In this document: piece after piece, positions 24,142 to 30,668 of the stretch
Position numbering within the stretch: the first letter of the stretch is position 1
Layout: every line of letters begins with the position of its first letter
DNA from: an uncultured Bacteroidales bacterium
GTDB lineage: Bacteria > Bacteroidota > Bacteroidia > Bacteroidales > WCHB1-69
NCBI GenBank assembly: GCA_946413585.1
Contig: CAMKLG010000031.1
Span: 1-33,247 of the forward strand
Length of the DNA stretch: 33,247 nucleotides
Reading direction: 5' to 3'
Made by a program: the position numbers and the translations under genes
The notes under the pieces: model-generated
The model's input: the letters and a program-made list of their open reading frames with translations, nothing else
Told to the model about the DNA's origin: nothing
Databases searched by the model: none

Positions 24142-24160
24142 ATTATGAATTATGAATGAA
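24126..24160 (+). repeat. GAATTAT heptamer array over the kinase 3' end
   Basis: Five units: GAATTAT, GAATGCT, GAATTAT, GAATTAT and GAATGAA. The thiamine pyrophosphokinase stop codon (24139-24141) lies within the array. It is the same word, in opposite orientation, as at the acyl-CoA reductase start. Confidence 0.88.
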
Positions 24161-24162
24161 AA

Positions 24163-24209
24163 GCCCCATAGGGGCGTCAGCATAAAGGCAGGCGGCGTGA
24201 CCCCTGCCT
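24163..24209. repeat. REP-like double hairpin
   Basis: A 5-bp hairpin (GCCCC-ATA-GGGGC, 24163-24175) is followed by a 7-bp hairpin (AGGCAGG with CCTGCCT, 24186-24209, 10-nt loop). The element is far more GC-rich than its surroundings and ends 2 nt before the stop codon of the orphan antitoxin. It lies between convergent genes, so it may also terminate transcription. Confidence 0.65.
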
Positions 24210-24211
24210 GT

Positions 24212-24376
24212 TTAATTCATTTCATTGAGCGGTATTATTCTATAATCAAAAGCATCCTTGGAGATATACATTCTCCCTTTGTAAATTCCCCGCAGTTTCA
24301 TTATGGGACTCTTTCTCTTGTCCTTTTTCTTTCTTTTGGCGTATTCTTTCGCCCATTCGTCTAAGTCTATTCTCAT
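24212..24376 (-). CDS. Orphan antitoxin-like protein (copy without toxin)
   Basis: A 54-residue, very Lys/Arg-rich small protein (MRIDLDEWAKEYAKRKKK at the start). It is nearly identical to the 55-residue antitoxin at 26015-26182: the first 23 residues are the same and most of the C-terminal half (YKGRMYISKDAFDYRIIPL) is conserved. In the other copy a PIN toxin overlaps its end; here no toxin frame follows. Instead the frame stops with MN and a GC-rich REP-like element begins 2 nt later, as if a deletion or insertion had removed the toxin. The promoter and leader are also conserved, so it is probably expressed. It could act on the neighbouring toxin, or be a relic; not decidable from sequence. 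Confidence 0.72.
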   Translation of the reverse strand: MRIDLDEWAKEYAKRKKKDKRKSPIMKLRGIYKGRMYISKDAFDYRIIPLNEMN

Positions 24377-24534
24377 ATTGCTTTTCGTTTTTTTTTAGAT
24401 GAATAATTTAGTTGCCGTTAATCATAATTGTTTCACGATGCAAAGATACAACAAGAAATCACATTTGTCAAGTGTTTTGCGACTTTTTGTTTGTATTGAT
24501 AATCAGTGTTGTATGAAAATATTTTAACAATTGA
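24230..24534. repeat. Direct repeat copy A (antitoxin module)
   Basis: A 305-nt segment matching 26036-26340 in the same orientation and of the same length, including a 67-nt run with no difference. It covers almost the whole antitoxin gene, its leader, its -7 box and about 85 nt upstream. Similarity stops near 24230 and near 24534. Confidence 0.9.
24441..24448 (-). promoter_or_regulatory. -7 box for the orphan antitoxin
   Basis: Minus-strand TATCTTTG, identical in sequence and spacing to the box of the complete toxin-antitoxin locus. Confidence 0.72.
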
Positions 24535-24623
24535 TGTCTGATTAGTTAATTATTTTTTCTGGATTTTCGCAGAAAAGCTCCATTAAAGGACTTTGGGCAG
24601 CACCTTGGGCTGAGAAAAAATTG

Positions 24624-24631
24624 TATCTTCG
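24624..24631 (+). promoter_or_regulatory. -7 box for the TraB/GumN-like gene
   Basis: TATCTTCG, one base off the TATCTTTG consensus, 30 nt before the start codon. Confidence 0.6.
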
Positions 24632-24660
24632 CCGCATCATCTATTAACCTCCATACTACT

Positions 24661-25530
24661 ATGTATAAGAGAATCATTCCCATATTGATGACGCTGTTGG
24701 TCAGCGTGTTTGCCACTTTCGGACAGTCGCTGTTGTGGAAAGTGAGCGGCAAGAAGATGAAATCCCCTTCCTATTTGTACGGCACCATCCACATCCAGGA
24801 CGCGCGGGTGGCTGCGTTCGACACCACCGTGCTCAACGCGCTCAATCGCTGCGAAGCCTTCGCCATGGAGGTGTTGTTGGACGAAATGGACATGAGGGGT
24901 GTCAGGAAAGCCATGATGATGCCCGAAGGCAAGACCCTTAACACATTGCTGTCGCCTGAGGATTTCGCCCTGTTAGACGGCATTTGCAAGGCAAAATTAG
25001 GGGTTAGCGCCATTTTTATGAACGGCATGAAACCCTTCTTTGTGAGCAGCACTTTGCAGCAGCTTGACCTTCGACAGGATACCGAGGATGCCTTGGACCT
25101 GTTTCTGCTCAAGAAGGCGCGGGAGAACGGCAAAGTCTGCTATGGGTTGGAAGAGTATATGGACCAGATCAGGGCCATCGATGCCATCAGCTTGAAGGAA
25201 CAGGCAGACATATTGCGGCAGTTTCTGCACGACACCGCGCAAGTGTCCCAGGATTTTGAAACCATGACGGAGGCTTACCTCCGGTTCGAACTCGACAGTT
25301 TGGCGAAGATGACCCAGGACACCTCCCTCCCTAAGAAGTTCGAGAAAGTGCTGGTCAGCGACCGCAACGTCTCGATGGTCAAGCGGTTCCTGTCGATTTC
25401 TGGCGAGCACACCGTGTTCTGTGCCGTGGGAGCCGCTCATCTCGCGGGCAAGAAGGGCATCATCGCCATGTTGCGCAAGAAGGGCTACACGGTGGAACCG
25501 GTGCCGTTCACGTGGAAGTCTGAAGAGTGA
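24661..25530 (+). CDS. TraB/GumN family protein, exported
   Basis: A 289-residue protein with a signal peptide (about 1-21, ending TFGQS), so envelope-located. The TraB/GumN (Tiki-like) fold is marked by GTIH (41-44), the conserved Glu70 in AFAMEV, and the C-terminal VGAAHLAGKKG (256-266). These His and Glu residues form the putative metal-protease site in the Tiki branch of the superfamily; bacterial members are mostly uncharacterised, so the activity here is unproven. Length is normal (~280-300). It has its own promoter and lies between the two direct-repeat antitoxin copies, so homologous recombination between them would delete it. A weak AT-rich 3' region follows, without a clear terminator. 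Confidence 0.87.
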   Translation: MYKRIIPILMTLLVSVFATFGQSLLWKVSGKKMKSPSYLYGTIHIQDARVAAFDTTVLNALNRCEAFAMEVLLDEMDMRGVRKAMMMPEGKTLNTLLSPEDFALLDGICKAKLGVSAIFMNGMKPFFVSSTLQQLDLRQDTEDALDLFLLKKARENGKVCYGLEEYMDQIRAIDAISLKEQADILRQFLHDTAQVSQDFETMTEAYLRFELDSLAKMTQDTSLPKKFEKVLVSDRNVSMVKRFLSISGEHTVFCAVGAAHLAGKKGIIAMLRKKGYTVEPVPFTWKSEE

Positions 25531-25620
25531 CCGGTTTTGGAGGTTCAGCGTACCGTAAACTTTTGTATGAATGAAGCATTTTTTGCCTAAACGAATGCTG
25601 AATGAAATAATTTTGTATCT

Positions 25621-26031
25621 CTAATTCAACTCGTACTGAATATAGTCCAGTCCGTATTTCTCGTATAGTTTTACTTTGCCATCACTGGTGATGAAGGTTA
25701 ACCGATCCTCTATGCATTGAGCTATCAAGAGTCGGTCGAAAGGGTCTTTATGTATGGACTCTCTTTCAAGGGTTTCAAGTCGGATTATATGATGTAAATT
25801 AATAGGAAGAATACCAAGGTTTTCTTCTTTGATATGAGTGATAACATTACTGAGACTCCCGGGAATTATAATTTGATTCTTAGCATTTTTGATTACTATT
25901 TCATGTAATGATACCACACTGACGTGTCCAATGTTGTTATAATCGAAAAAGAAGTCCAAAATTTCATTGGGGAGTTTGTGACCTCCATTGAGATTGTGAA
26001 GAAGGAATTGAGTATCAATTAGGTAGTTCAT
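25621..26031 (-). CDS. PIN-domain toxin, VapC-like
   Basis: A 136-residue PIN nuclease, the toxin of a type II pair; relatives cut tRNA or rRNA. Acidic site residues are in place: Asp6 in YLIDTQ, Glu44 in SLHEIVIK, Asp96 and Asp99 in HKDPFDRLLIAQ, and Asp117 in FITSDGKVKLYEKYG. The frame is full length with no break. Its ATG lies within the 3' end of the antitoxin gene (17-nt overlap in another frame), a coupling typical of such pairs. The gene is AT-richer than its neighbours (Ile/Leu/Asn-rich product), suggesting acquisition by transfer. Transcribed with the antitoxin from the promoter at 26246-26253. Confidence 0.92.
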   Translation of the reverse strand: MNYLIDTQFLLHNLNGGHKLPNEILDFFFDYNNIGHVSVVSLHEIVIKNAKNQIIIPGSLSNVITHIKEENLGILPINLHHIIRLETLERESIHKDPFDRLLIAQCIEDRLTFITSDGKVKLYEKYGLDYIQYELN

Positions 26032-26182
26032 TTAACGGTATTATTCTGTAATCAAAAGCATCTTTTGAGATAAATATTTTTCCTTTGTAAAGTCCGTGCA
26101 GTTTTGCCATGGGGCTTTTTCTCTTGTCCTTTTTCTTTCTTTTGGCGTATTCTTTCGCCCATTCGTCTAAGTCTATTCTCAT
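26015..26182 (-). CDS. Antitoxin of the PIN-toxin pair
   Basis: A 55-residue protein directly upstream of and overlapping the PIN toxin gene. The N-terminal half is strongly basic (about 12 Lys/Arg in residues 10-28) and probably binds DNA or RNA. The C-terminal half, GLYKGKIFISKDAFDYRIIP, resembles the toxin-wrapping tail of VapB-type antitoxins (KGKIxIxxDFD). It lacks a clear ribbon-helix-helix or AbrB domain, unusual for a VapB. A promoter lies 64 nt upstream, with an inverted repeat in the leader that may be the autoregulation site. The start is the first ATG after the leader and is conserved in the second copy. Confidence 0.83.
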   Translation of the reverse strand: MRIDLDEWAKEYAKRKKKDKRKSPMAKLHGLYKGKIFISKDAFDYRIIPLNELPN

Positions 26183-26219
26183 ATCGCTTTTCGTATTTTT
26201 AAGATGAATATTTTAGTTG

Positions 26220-26235
26220 CCATTAATCGTAATGG
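26220..26235. promoter_or_regulatory. Inverted repeat, candidate operator of the toxin-antitoxin locus
   Basis: CCATTA-ATCG-TAATGG, a 6-bp perfect inverted repeat between the -7 box and the antitoxin start. In copy A the matching site (around 24414-24430) reads CCGTTA-ATCA-TAATTG and no longer pairs fully. Autoregulation at this site is inference from how such loci usually work. Confidence 0.45.
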
Positions 26236-26245
26236 TTTCACGATG

Positions 26246-26253
26246 CAAAGATA
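26246..26253 (-). promoter_or_regulatory. -7 box of the toxin-antitoxin operon
   Basis: Minus-strand TATCTTTG, perfect consensus, giving a leader of about 58 nt before the antitoxin ATG. Confidence 0.75.
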
Positions 26254-26405
26254 CAACAAGAAAACACATTTGTCAAGTGTTTTGTGTTTTTTTGTTTGTT
26301 GTTGATAATCAGTGATGTGTGAAAATATTTTAACAATTGAAATCGAATTAGTAAAATTTTTCGATGGGGTTTTTGCATGAATTACGTTAAAGGAAGATTT
26401 TTTTG

Positions 26406-26413
26406 TATTTTTG
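26406..26413 (+). promoter_or_regulatory. -7 box for the short-chain dehydrogenase gene
   Basis: TATTTTTG matches TAnnTTTG. It lies inside the longest possible reading frame (ATG at 26377), so the real start must be downstream. Confidence 0.68.
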
Positions 26414-26433
26414 CCGTCGTAAATATGATAGAT

Positions 26434-27237
26434 ATGAGACACACCTATACCAACAAAGTCGTTTGGATTACCGGCACCTCTTCCGGTATCGGGAAGGAGA
26501 CCGCGTTCCGCTTTGCGGAGGCGGGAGCGCGGTTGATTCTCACGGCGTTAGAACCTGACTTGTTAGAACAGGTGCGCGAGGAGTGCCTGCGCTTGGGCGC
26601 GAAGGCTGTCACCTGCTTGCCGTTCGACCTCGGGCAGACTGACGCGCTGCCGCAACTCGCGGAGGAAGCCCTTAACGCTTATGGGCGCATCGACGTCTTC
26701 TACAACAATGCCGGCATCAGCCAGCGCGGTACCACTGTGGAGACCGACATGGCCGTCATCCGCAAGGTGATGGACATCGACTTCTACGCGCCGGTGATCC
26801 TCACCAAGGCCGTGTTGCCCAGGATGATCGAACAGGGTGGGGGACAATTGGCCGTCACCACCAGCATCGCCGGACTTTTCGGATTCCCGTTGCGCTGCGC
26901 CTATTCGTCGGCCAAGCACGCCCTCTACGGCTTCTTCGAGACCGTGGCGGCGGAGAACTACAAGGATGGCATCCGTGTCACCATCCTCACGCCCGGCCGT
27001 GTGCAGACCAACATCTCCGTCAACTCGTTGGAGAAGGACGGTCGCAAGCACGGCAAGATGGACGCGGGTCAAGCCGGCGGCATCACCCCCGAGAAGGCCT
27101 CCCGCATCATCTTCAATGCCATCGCCAAGGAGAAACGCGAACAGCTCGTCGGCAGCTCCGAACTCATCATGGCCCACATCAAACGCTTCTTCCCCGGCCT
27201 CTGCGCCCGCCTCGCCCGACGTATCAAACCAATGTAG
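26434..27237 (+). CDS. Short-chain dehydrogenase/reductase
   Basis: A 267-residue classical SDR oxidoreductase. Counting from Met at 26434: the nucleotide motif TGTSSGIG at 13-20, NNAG at 91-94, catalytic Ser144 in TTSIAG, and Tyr157-x-x-x-Lys161 in YSSAK. All active-site residues are present. The Thr-Gly-Thr-Ser-Ser start and the long C-terminal helix-rich tail with Lys/Arg are like DHRS7-type SDRs; substrate unknown. The start choice (26434, or 26425 nine bases earlier) is set by the promoter at 26406-26413; a start at 26377 would precede transcription. A tandem REP-like repeat follows the stop, 15 nt on, before the nucleotidyltransferase gene. Confidence 0.9.
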   Translation: MRHTYTNKVVWITGTSSGIGKETAFRFAEAGARLILTALEPDLLEQVREECLRLGAKAVTCLPFDLGQTDALPQLAEEALNAYGRIDVFYNNAGISQRGTTVETDMAVIRKVMDIDFYAPVILTKAVLPRMIEQGGGQLAVTTSIAGLFGFPLRCAYSSAKHALYGFFETVAAENYKDGIRVTILTPGRVQTNISVNSLEKDGRKHGKMDAGQAGGITPEKASRIIFNAIAKEKREQLVGSSELIMAHIKRFFPGLCARLARRIKPM

Positions 27238-27252
27238 CATTCCAAGAGGGCT

Positions 27253-27355
27253 GCAGGCCCGACACGTGTCAACCCAGGGCGAACGAAGTGAGCCCTGGGA
27301 TATGCAGGCCCGACCTATGTCAACCCAGGGTGAACGAAGTGAGCCCTGGGGATAT
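27253..27355 (+). repeat. Tandem pair of 51/52-nt REP-like units
   Basis: Two head-to-tail copies (27253-27303 and 27304-27355) starting GCAGGCCCGAC. Each holds an 8-bp hairpin: CCCAGGGC or CCCAGGGT with GCCCTGGG around the loop GAACGAAGTGA. They differ at a few bases only. They fill the spacer between the SDR and nucleotidyltransferase genes. Confidence 0.9.
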
Positions 27356-27384
27356 ACAAACGAAACAAACAAAAAAGTAACAAT

Positions 27385-28257
27385 ATGAAACCAACCCTAC
27401 TAATCCTCGCCGCCGGCATGGGAAGCCGCTACGGCGGACTGAAACAACTGGACCAGATGGGTCCGAATGGTGAAACCATCCTCGACTACTCCGTGAAGTA
27501 CGCCGCAGCAGCCGGCTACGGCAAAGTGGTGCTTGTCATCCGCCGCAGCATGGAGGCCGACTTCCAGGAGTACATTCTGCCGAGATACAAGAACGTCATC
27601 CCCGTGGAGTACGTCTTCCAGGAATTGGACATGCTTCCTCAAGGATTCTCCGTGAACCCTGAGCGCGTGAAACCCTACGGCACCGCGCACGCCATCCTCG
27701 TGGCGAAGGATGCCATCAAAGAACCCTTCACGGTTATCAACGCCGACGACTTCTACGGCAAGGAACCCTTCCAGATTCTGGGCGACTACCTGCGCGATGT
27801 GACCGCCAACGACCCCACCGCCTTCGCGATGGTCGGCTACCGTTTGGACAAGACGCTGTCGGAGAACGGCACAGTCTCACGCGGTGTCTGCCAAGTCGAT
27901 GGCAACGGCTACCTGACGATTGTCAAGGAGATGCGCAAGATCGCCCGCACCGACCACGGCATTGAGAACAACGAGGACGGCGTGGTGACCCCGCTCACCG
28001 GCGAGGAGCCCGTCTCCATGAACTTCTGGGGCTTCTCCCCGCGTTTCTTCGACCGCCTGGAGGCGATGTTCGCGCAGTTCCTGAAAGACAACGAAGGCAA
28101 CATCAAGGCCGAGTTCCCGATTCCCGACGCCGTTTCCGCCGTGATGGCCAGCGGAGACGCCAAAGTGCGCGTCCTGCCCACCAAGTCCGAATGGTTCGGT
28201 GTGACCTATGCCGAAGACCGTCCGATGGTGGTGGAGAAGCTGAAGCACGTGGAATAA
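27385..28257 (+). CDS. Sugar-phosphate nucleotidyltransferase-like protein
   Basis: A 290-residue protein of the NTP-transferase fold that makes nucleotide sugars from NTP and sugar-1-phosphate. The signature LAAGMGSRYGGLKQ is at 8-21, with the activating Lys in GGLKQ. The metal-binding Asp pair is in VINADDFYG (about 117-125). The C-terminal part (SEWFGVTYAEDRP) resembles UTP--glucose-1-phosphate uridylyltransferases, but family members in Bacteroidota are usually named only 'nucleotidyltransferase' and the sugar is not known. No sugar kinase lies beside it. It is separated from the SDR gene by the tandem repeat and has no obvious promoter, so the two may be co-transcribed. Confidence 0.85.
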   Translation: MKPTLLILAAGMGSRYGGLKQLDQMGPNGETILDYSVKYAAAAGYGKVVLVIRRSMEADFQEYILPRYKNVIPVEYVFQELDMLPQGFSVNPERVKPYGTAHAILVAKDAIKEPFTVINADDFYGKEPFQILGDYLRDVTANDPTAFAMVGYRLDKTLSENGTVSRGVCQVDGNGYLTIVKEMRKIARTDHGIENNEDGVVTPLTGEEPVSMNFWGFSPRFFDRLEAMFAQFLKDNEGNIKAEFPIPDAVSAVMASGDAKVRVLPTKSEWFGVTYAEDRPMVVEKLKHVE

Positions 28258-28320
28258 TTCAGAATTCAGAATTATGAATTGTGAATTGTGAATTGTGAAT
28301 TGTGAATTGTGAATTGTGAA
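28258..28320 (+). repeat. TTGTGAA heptamer array (9 units)
   Basis: TTCAGAA twice, TTATGAA once, then six perfect TTGTGAA. It begins on the base after the nucleotidyltransferase stop codon. The order suggests stepwise change from TTCAGAA through TTATGAA to TTGTGAA with expansion of the last. Confidence 0.93.
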
Positions 28321-28327
28321 TGAGGGC

Positions 28328-28361
28328 GTTGTAGGGGCGAATAATTATTCGCCCCTACAAC
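28328..28361. repeat. 34-nt perfect palindrome (REP/MITE-like)
   Basis: Arms of 17 nt meet without a loop (centre between 28344 and 28345). The half-site is GTTGTAGGGGCGAATAA. Same arm length and same TTGTAGRGRCG lead as the core of the palindrome at 23647-23688. It lies 31 nt upstream of the secreted-protein start and could also act as a terminator for the upstream gene. Confidence 0.95.
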
Positions 28362-28392
28362 AAATCGTTGGCTTCAATAACCCATAACCATT

Positions 28393-30654
28393 ATGAGTCG
28401 CAAAAAAATCCTACTCACCATGCTGTGGGGGCTTTTGGCCCTCACTGTTCGGGCGCAGTGTCCGGATTTTACAGATTTAACGGGGCCGAATGTGGTGTGC
28501 TATTACGGCAATACAAACAATCCAGACTCTCTTACGGGTATAGTCCCGGGTCGGCATACGCTTATCACAGAACAAGGCACGGATCCGCGTACTGACAGTC
28601 TGCTGCCGTTGCTTCCCGAAGGAGAGACCGCTGTGGTGAAGTTGGGTAACGAACTTGTGGGGGCGGAAGCCGAATCCATTGTCTATACATTCACGGTGGA
28701 TGAAGAAAACGCTATTTTACTGCTTAAATTCGCTGTTGTACTTCAAGATCCCATGCATGATCCTCCATCACAGCCACGTTTTGTGATGCGGGTCATGGAT
28801 GCAAATGATGAACTTCTTGATCCTTGTATGGAATATGATGTTGTTGCTTCGGGAGAAATACCTGGTTTTCAATCTTTTGGGAATATCAGATGGAGACCAT
28901 GGACGAATACTGGATTTGATCTCACTCCGTATGTAGGGCAGACGGTGAAGGTGTCGTTCACAACATACGACTGTAGCGCAACTGCTCATTTTGGTTATGC
29001 CTATTTTACGGCATCCTGTAGCAGCAACCGGTTGGAACTTGTCGGCTGTGACGGCGATGATGTGACACTCGCGGCACCGCAGGGCTTTGAAAGCTATCAA
29101 TGGAACAATGGTACCACTTCCGATACCGCGACCTATTCCGTGCAGGGTACAACCGTTGTCAATTGCTTGATAACCACTGTTCTGGGTTGCCAGCTTACGC
29201 TCGTCGGAACATTGACAACCGACAATATCCCTGCCCAACCTCAAACGTTTTACGATACCATCTGTGAAGGAGAGAGCTATTCAGCCAACGGCTTTACGCT
29301 GCCTTCAAATTTAACACCAGGGCTACATACAGCTTTAAATACCTATTTCAATGTAGCAACTTGTACGGAGGACATTACAAATACCCTGTATCTCTTTGTC
29401 ATACAACGTTATTTCCATTATTATGACATGGCTTGTGAAGGCAATGATTATAATGCTTTGGGGTTCAGCTATACGAATTTGCCGCTTGGCGAAATTCTTG
29501 ACAGCAATATTGTTTTAACAGGGGGATGTGATTCGGTGGCCGTGTTGCACCTGACGGTAGCTCCTTCCTTTGCTATGCCGAACACCATTAGCGGTCCATC
29601 GGTGGTATGCTCCCAGTCCGCGGCAACCTATTATTTGCCTGATGCCGAAGTGTTGGTTTATCATTGGCTTGTGCCTGATGGTGTTTCCGTATATAACGGT
29701 CAGGGCACGAGCACTGCTTCACTTTATTTCACATCGGATGCGCCTCCAAATTCCCTTATCACCTTGACGGGCGCCAATGGTTGTGGAAGTGGTTCCGCCC
29801 AGCTGTGGGTAACAGTGAACCCCTCTTATCATTTTTTTGCCAACGATACCATCTGTACCGGCAACGATTATCAAGAGAACGGTTTGCAATTAGGAGTTCA
29901 AGACAGTGTGGGTGTCTTTGTTTATACGCTGAATGATACTACCACCTGTGGATGCGACAGTGTTCATGTGGTGCAGTTGAGGGTGGCCGAGACGCCGGAA
30001 ATAACCGCTTTGTCTGATCCTACGGTGATATGTGTGGGACAAGAGACCGAGTTGCATGCGTTGGGATCCCAAGCCTCTGTCACTTTGACTTCGGAATTGA
30101 ACCACGTGGTGATTGGTGACATCTTATGTACGGACAGCTCCTGTGTGCATCTCGCAGACTGGCCTTGCGGCAAGGTGGCTATGGGGGTGGTCTTTTACGT
30201 GGATGAAACGGGCCAGCACGGTTGGGCGGTCAGTTTGCAAGATGAGCCCACCACCTACATTTGGGGGTTGTTGTTGAGTCTGGATATTCCGGATTTGATG
30301 AGTTATTCCAATGCTTTCACGACGATGGGAGACTTGGACGGATATCAGAATACGGCCATCATCAGGGCCACTGGAACCGCTGCTCAGTATCCAGCGGCTT
30401 ACCATGTCGATTTTGAACACGGTTGGTATCTGTCTGCCGCTGCGCAACTCTATCGCATTTATGCCACCCTCGGGATAGTGAACAACTCCTTGCAAGCCGT
30501 TGGCGGAGCAGTTTTCCCGATGGATTCAGAATGGAGTTATTGGTCTTCTTCAGAAAAATCACCCTACGAAGCATGGGCTTTGTATAACAGCACTTCGTTA
30601 ACTGCAGTCAATAAATCCGTGTCGTTACCTGTCCGGACTATCCGTAATTTTTGA
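28393..30654 (+). CDS. Secreted multidomain surface protein without a sorting domain
   Basis: A 753-residue exported protein with a signal peptide (1-21, ending VRAQ). Domains in order: a beta-sandwich (~85-210, ESIVYTF ... HFGYAYFTASC) like those of T9SS-secreted proteins; an Ig-like region (~212-275); two repeats with the YDTICEGESY/YDMACEGNDY theme (~284-390); a PKD-like domain (~398-477); a third such repeat (NDTICTGNDY, ~483-531); and a C-terminal Lcl/DUF1566-like lectin-type domain (~590-753, FEHGWYLSAAAQL, YWSSSE, VRTIRNF). No CHU_C or other T9SS sorting domain follows; the frame stops right after the last domain. The next gene, 14 nt on, begins with a signal peptide and a similar last-type domain and does end in CHU_C. 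Role unknown, probably cell-surface adhesion or carbohydrate binding. Confidence 0.8.
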   Translation: MSRKKILLTMLWGLLALTVRAQCPDFTDLTGPNVVCYYGNTNNPDSLTGIVPGRHTLITEQGTDPRTDSLLPLLPEGETAVVKLGNELVGAEAESIVYTFTVDEENAILLLKFAVVLQDPMHDPPSQPRFVMRVMDANDELLDPCMEYDVVASGEIPGFQSFGNIRWRPWTNTGFDLTPYVGQTVKVSFTTYDCSATAHFGYAYFTASCSSNRLELVGCDGDDVTLAAPQGFESYQWNNGTTSDTATYSVQGTTVVNCLITTVLGCQLTLVGTLTTDNIPAQPQTFYDTICEGESYSANGFTLPSNLTPGLHTALNTYFNVATCTEDITNTLYLFVIQRYFHYYDMACEGNDYNALGFSYTNLPLGEILDSNIVLTGGCDSVAVLHLTVAPSFAMPNTISGPSVVCSQSAATYYLPDAEVLVYHWLVPDGVSVYNGQGTSTASLYFTSDAPPNSLITLTGANGCGSGSAQLWVTVNPSYHFFANDTICTGNDYQENGLQLGVQDSVGVFVYTLNDTTTCGCDSVHVVQLRVAETPEITALSDPTVICVGQETELHALGSQASVTLTSELNHVVIGDILCTDSSCVHLADWPCGKVAMGVVFYVDETGQHGWAVSLQDEPTTYIWGLLLSLDIPDLMSYSNAFTTMGDLDGYQNTAIIRATGTAAQYPAAYHVDFEHGWYLSAAAQLYRIYATLGIVNNSLQAVGGAVFPMDSEWSYWSSSEKSPYEAWALYNSTSLTAVNKSVSLPVRTIRNF

Positions 30655-30668
30655 TTTATTCGTTGAAA

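Larger units (their letters stand above)
26036..26340. repeat. Direct repeat copy B (antitoxin module)
   Basis: The partner of 24230-24534, same orientation, 305 nt. Identity is highest over the first 22 codons of the antitoxin and over the promoter; it decays in the toxin-proximal end. Confidence 0.9.

Noticed and set aside
26377-26433. Upstream start of the short-chain dehydrogenase adding 19 residues
   Set aside because: It would precede the -7 box at 26406-26413 and adds a hydrophobic lead not typical of cytosolic SDRs.
27253-27355. Possible CRISPR array
   Set aside because: Only two units, directly abutting with no spacer and no cas genes; better explained as a tandem REP-like element.
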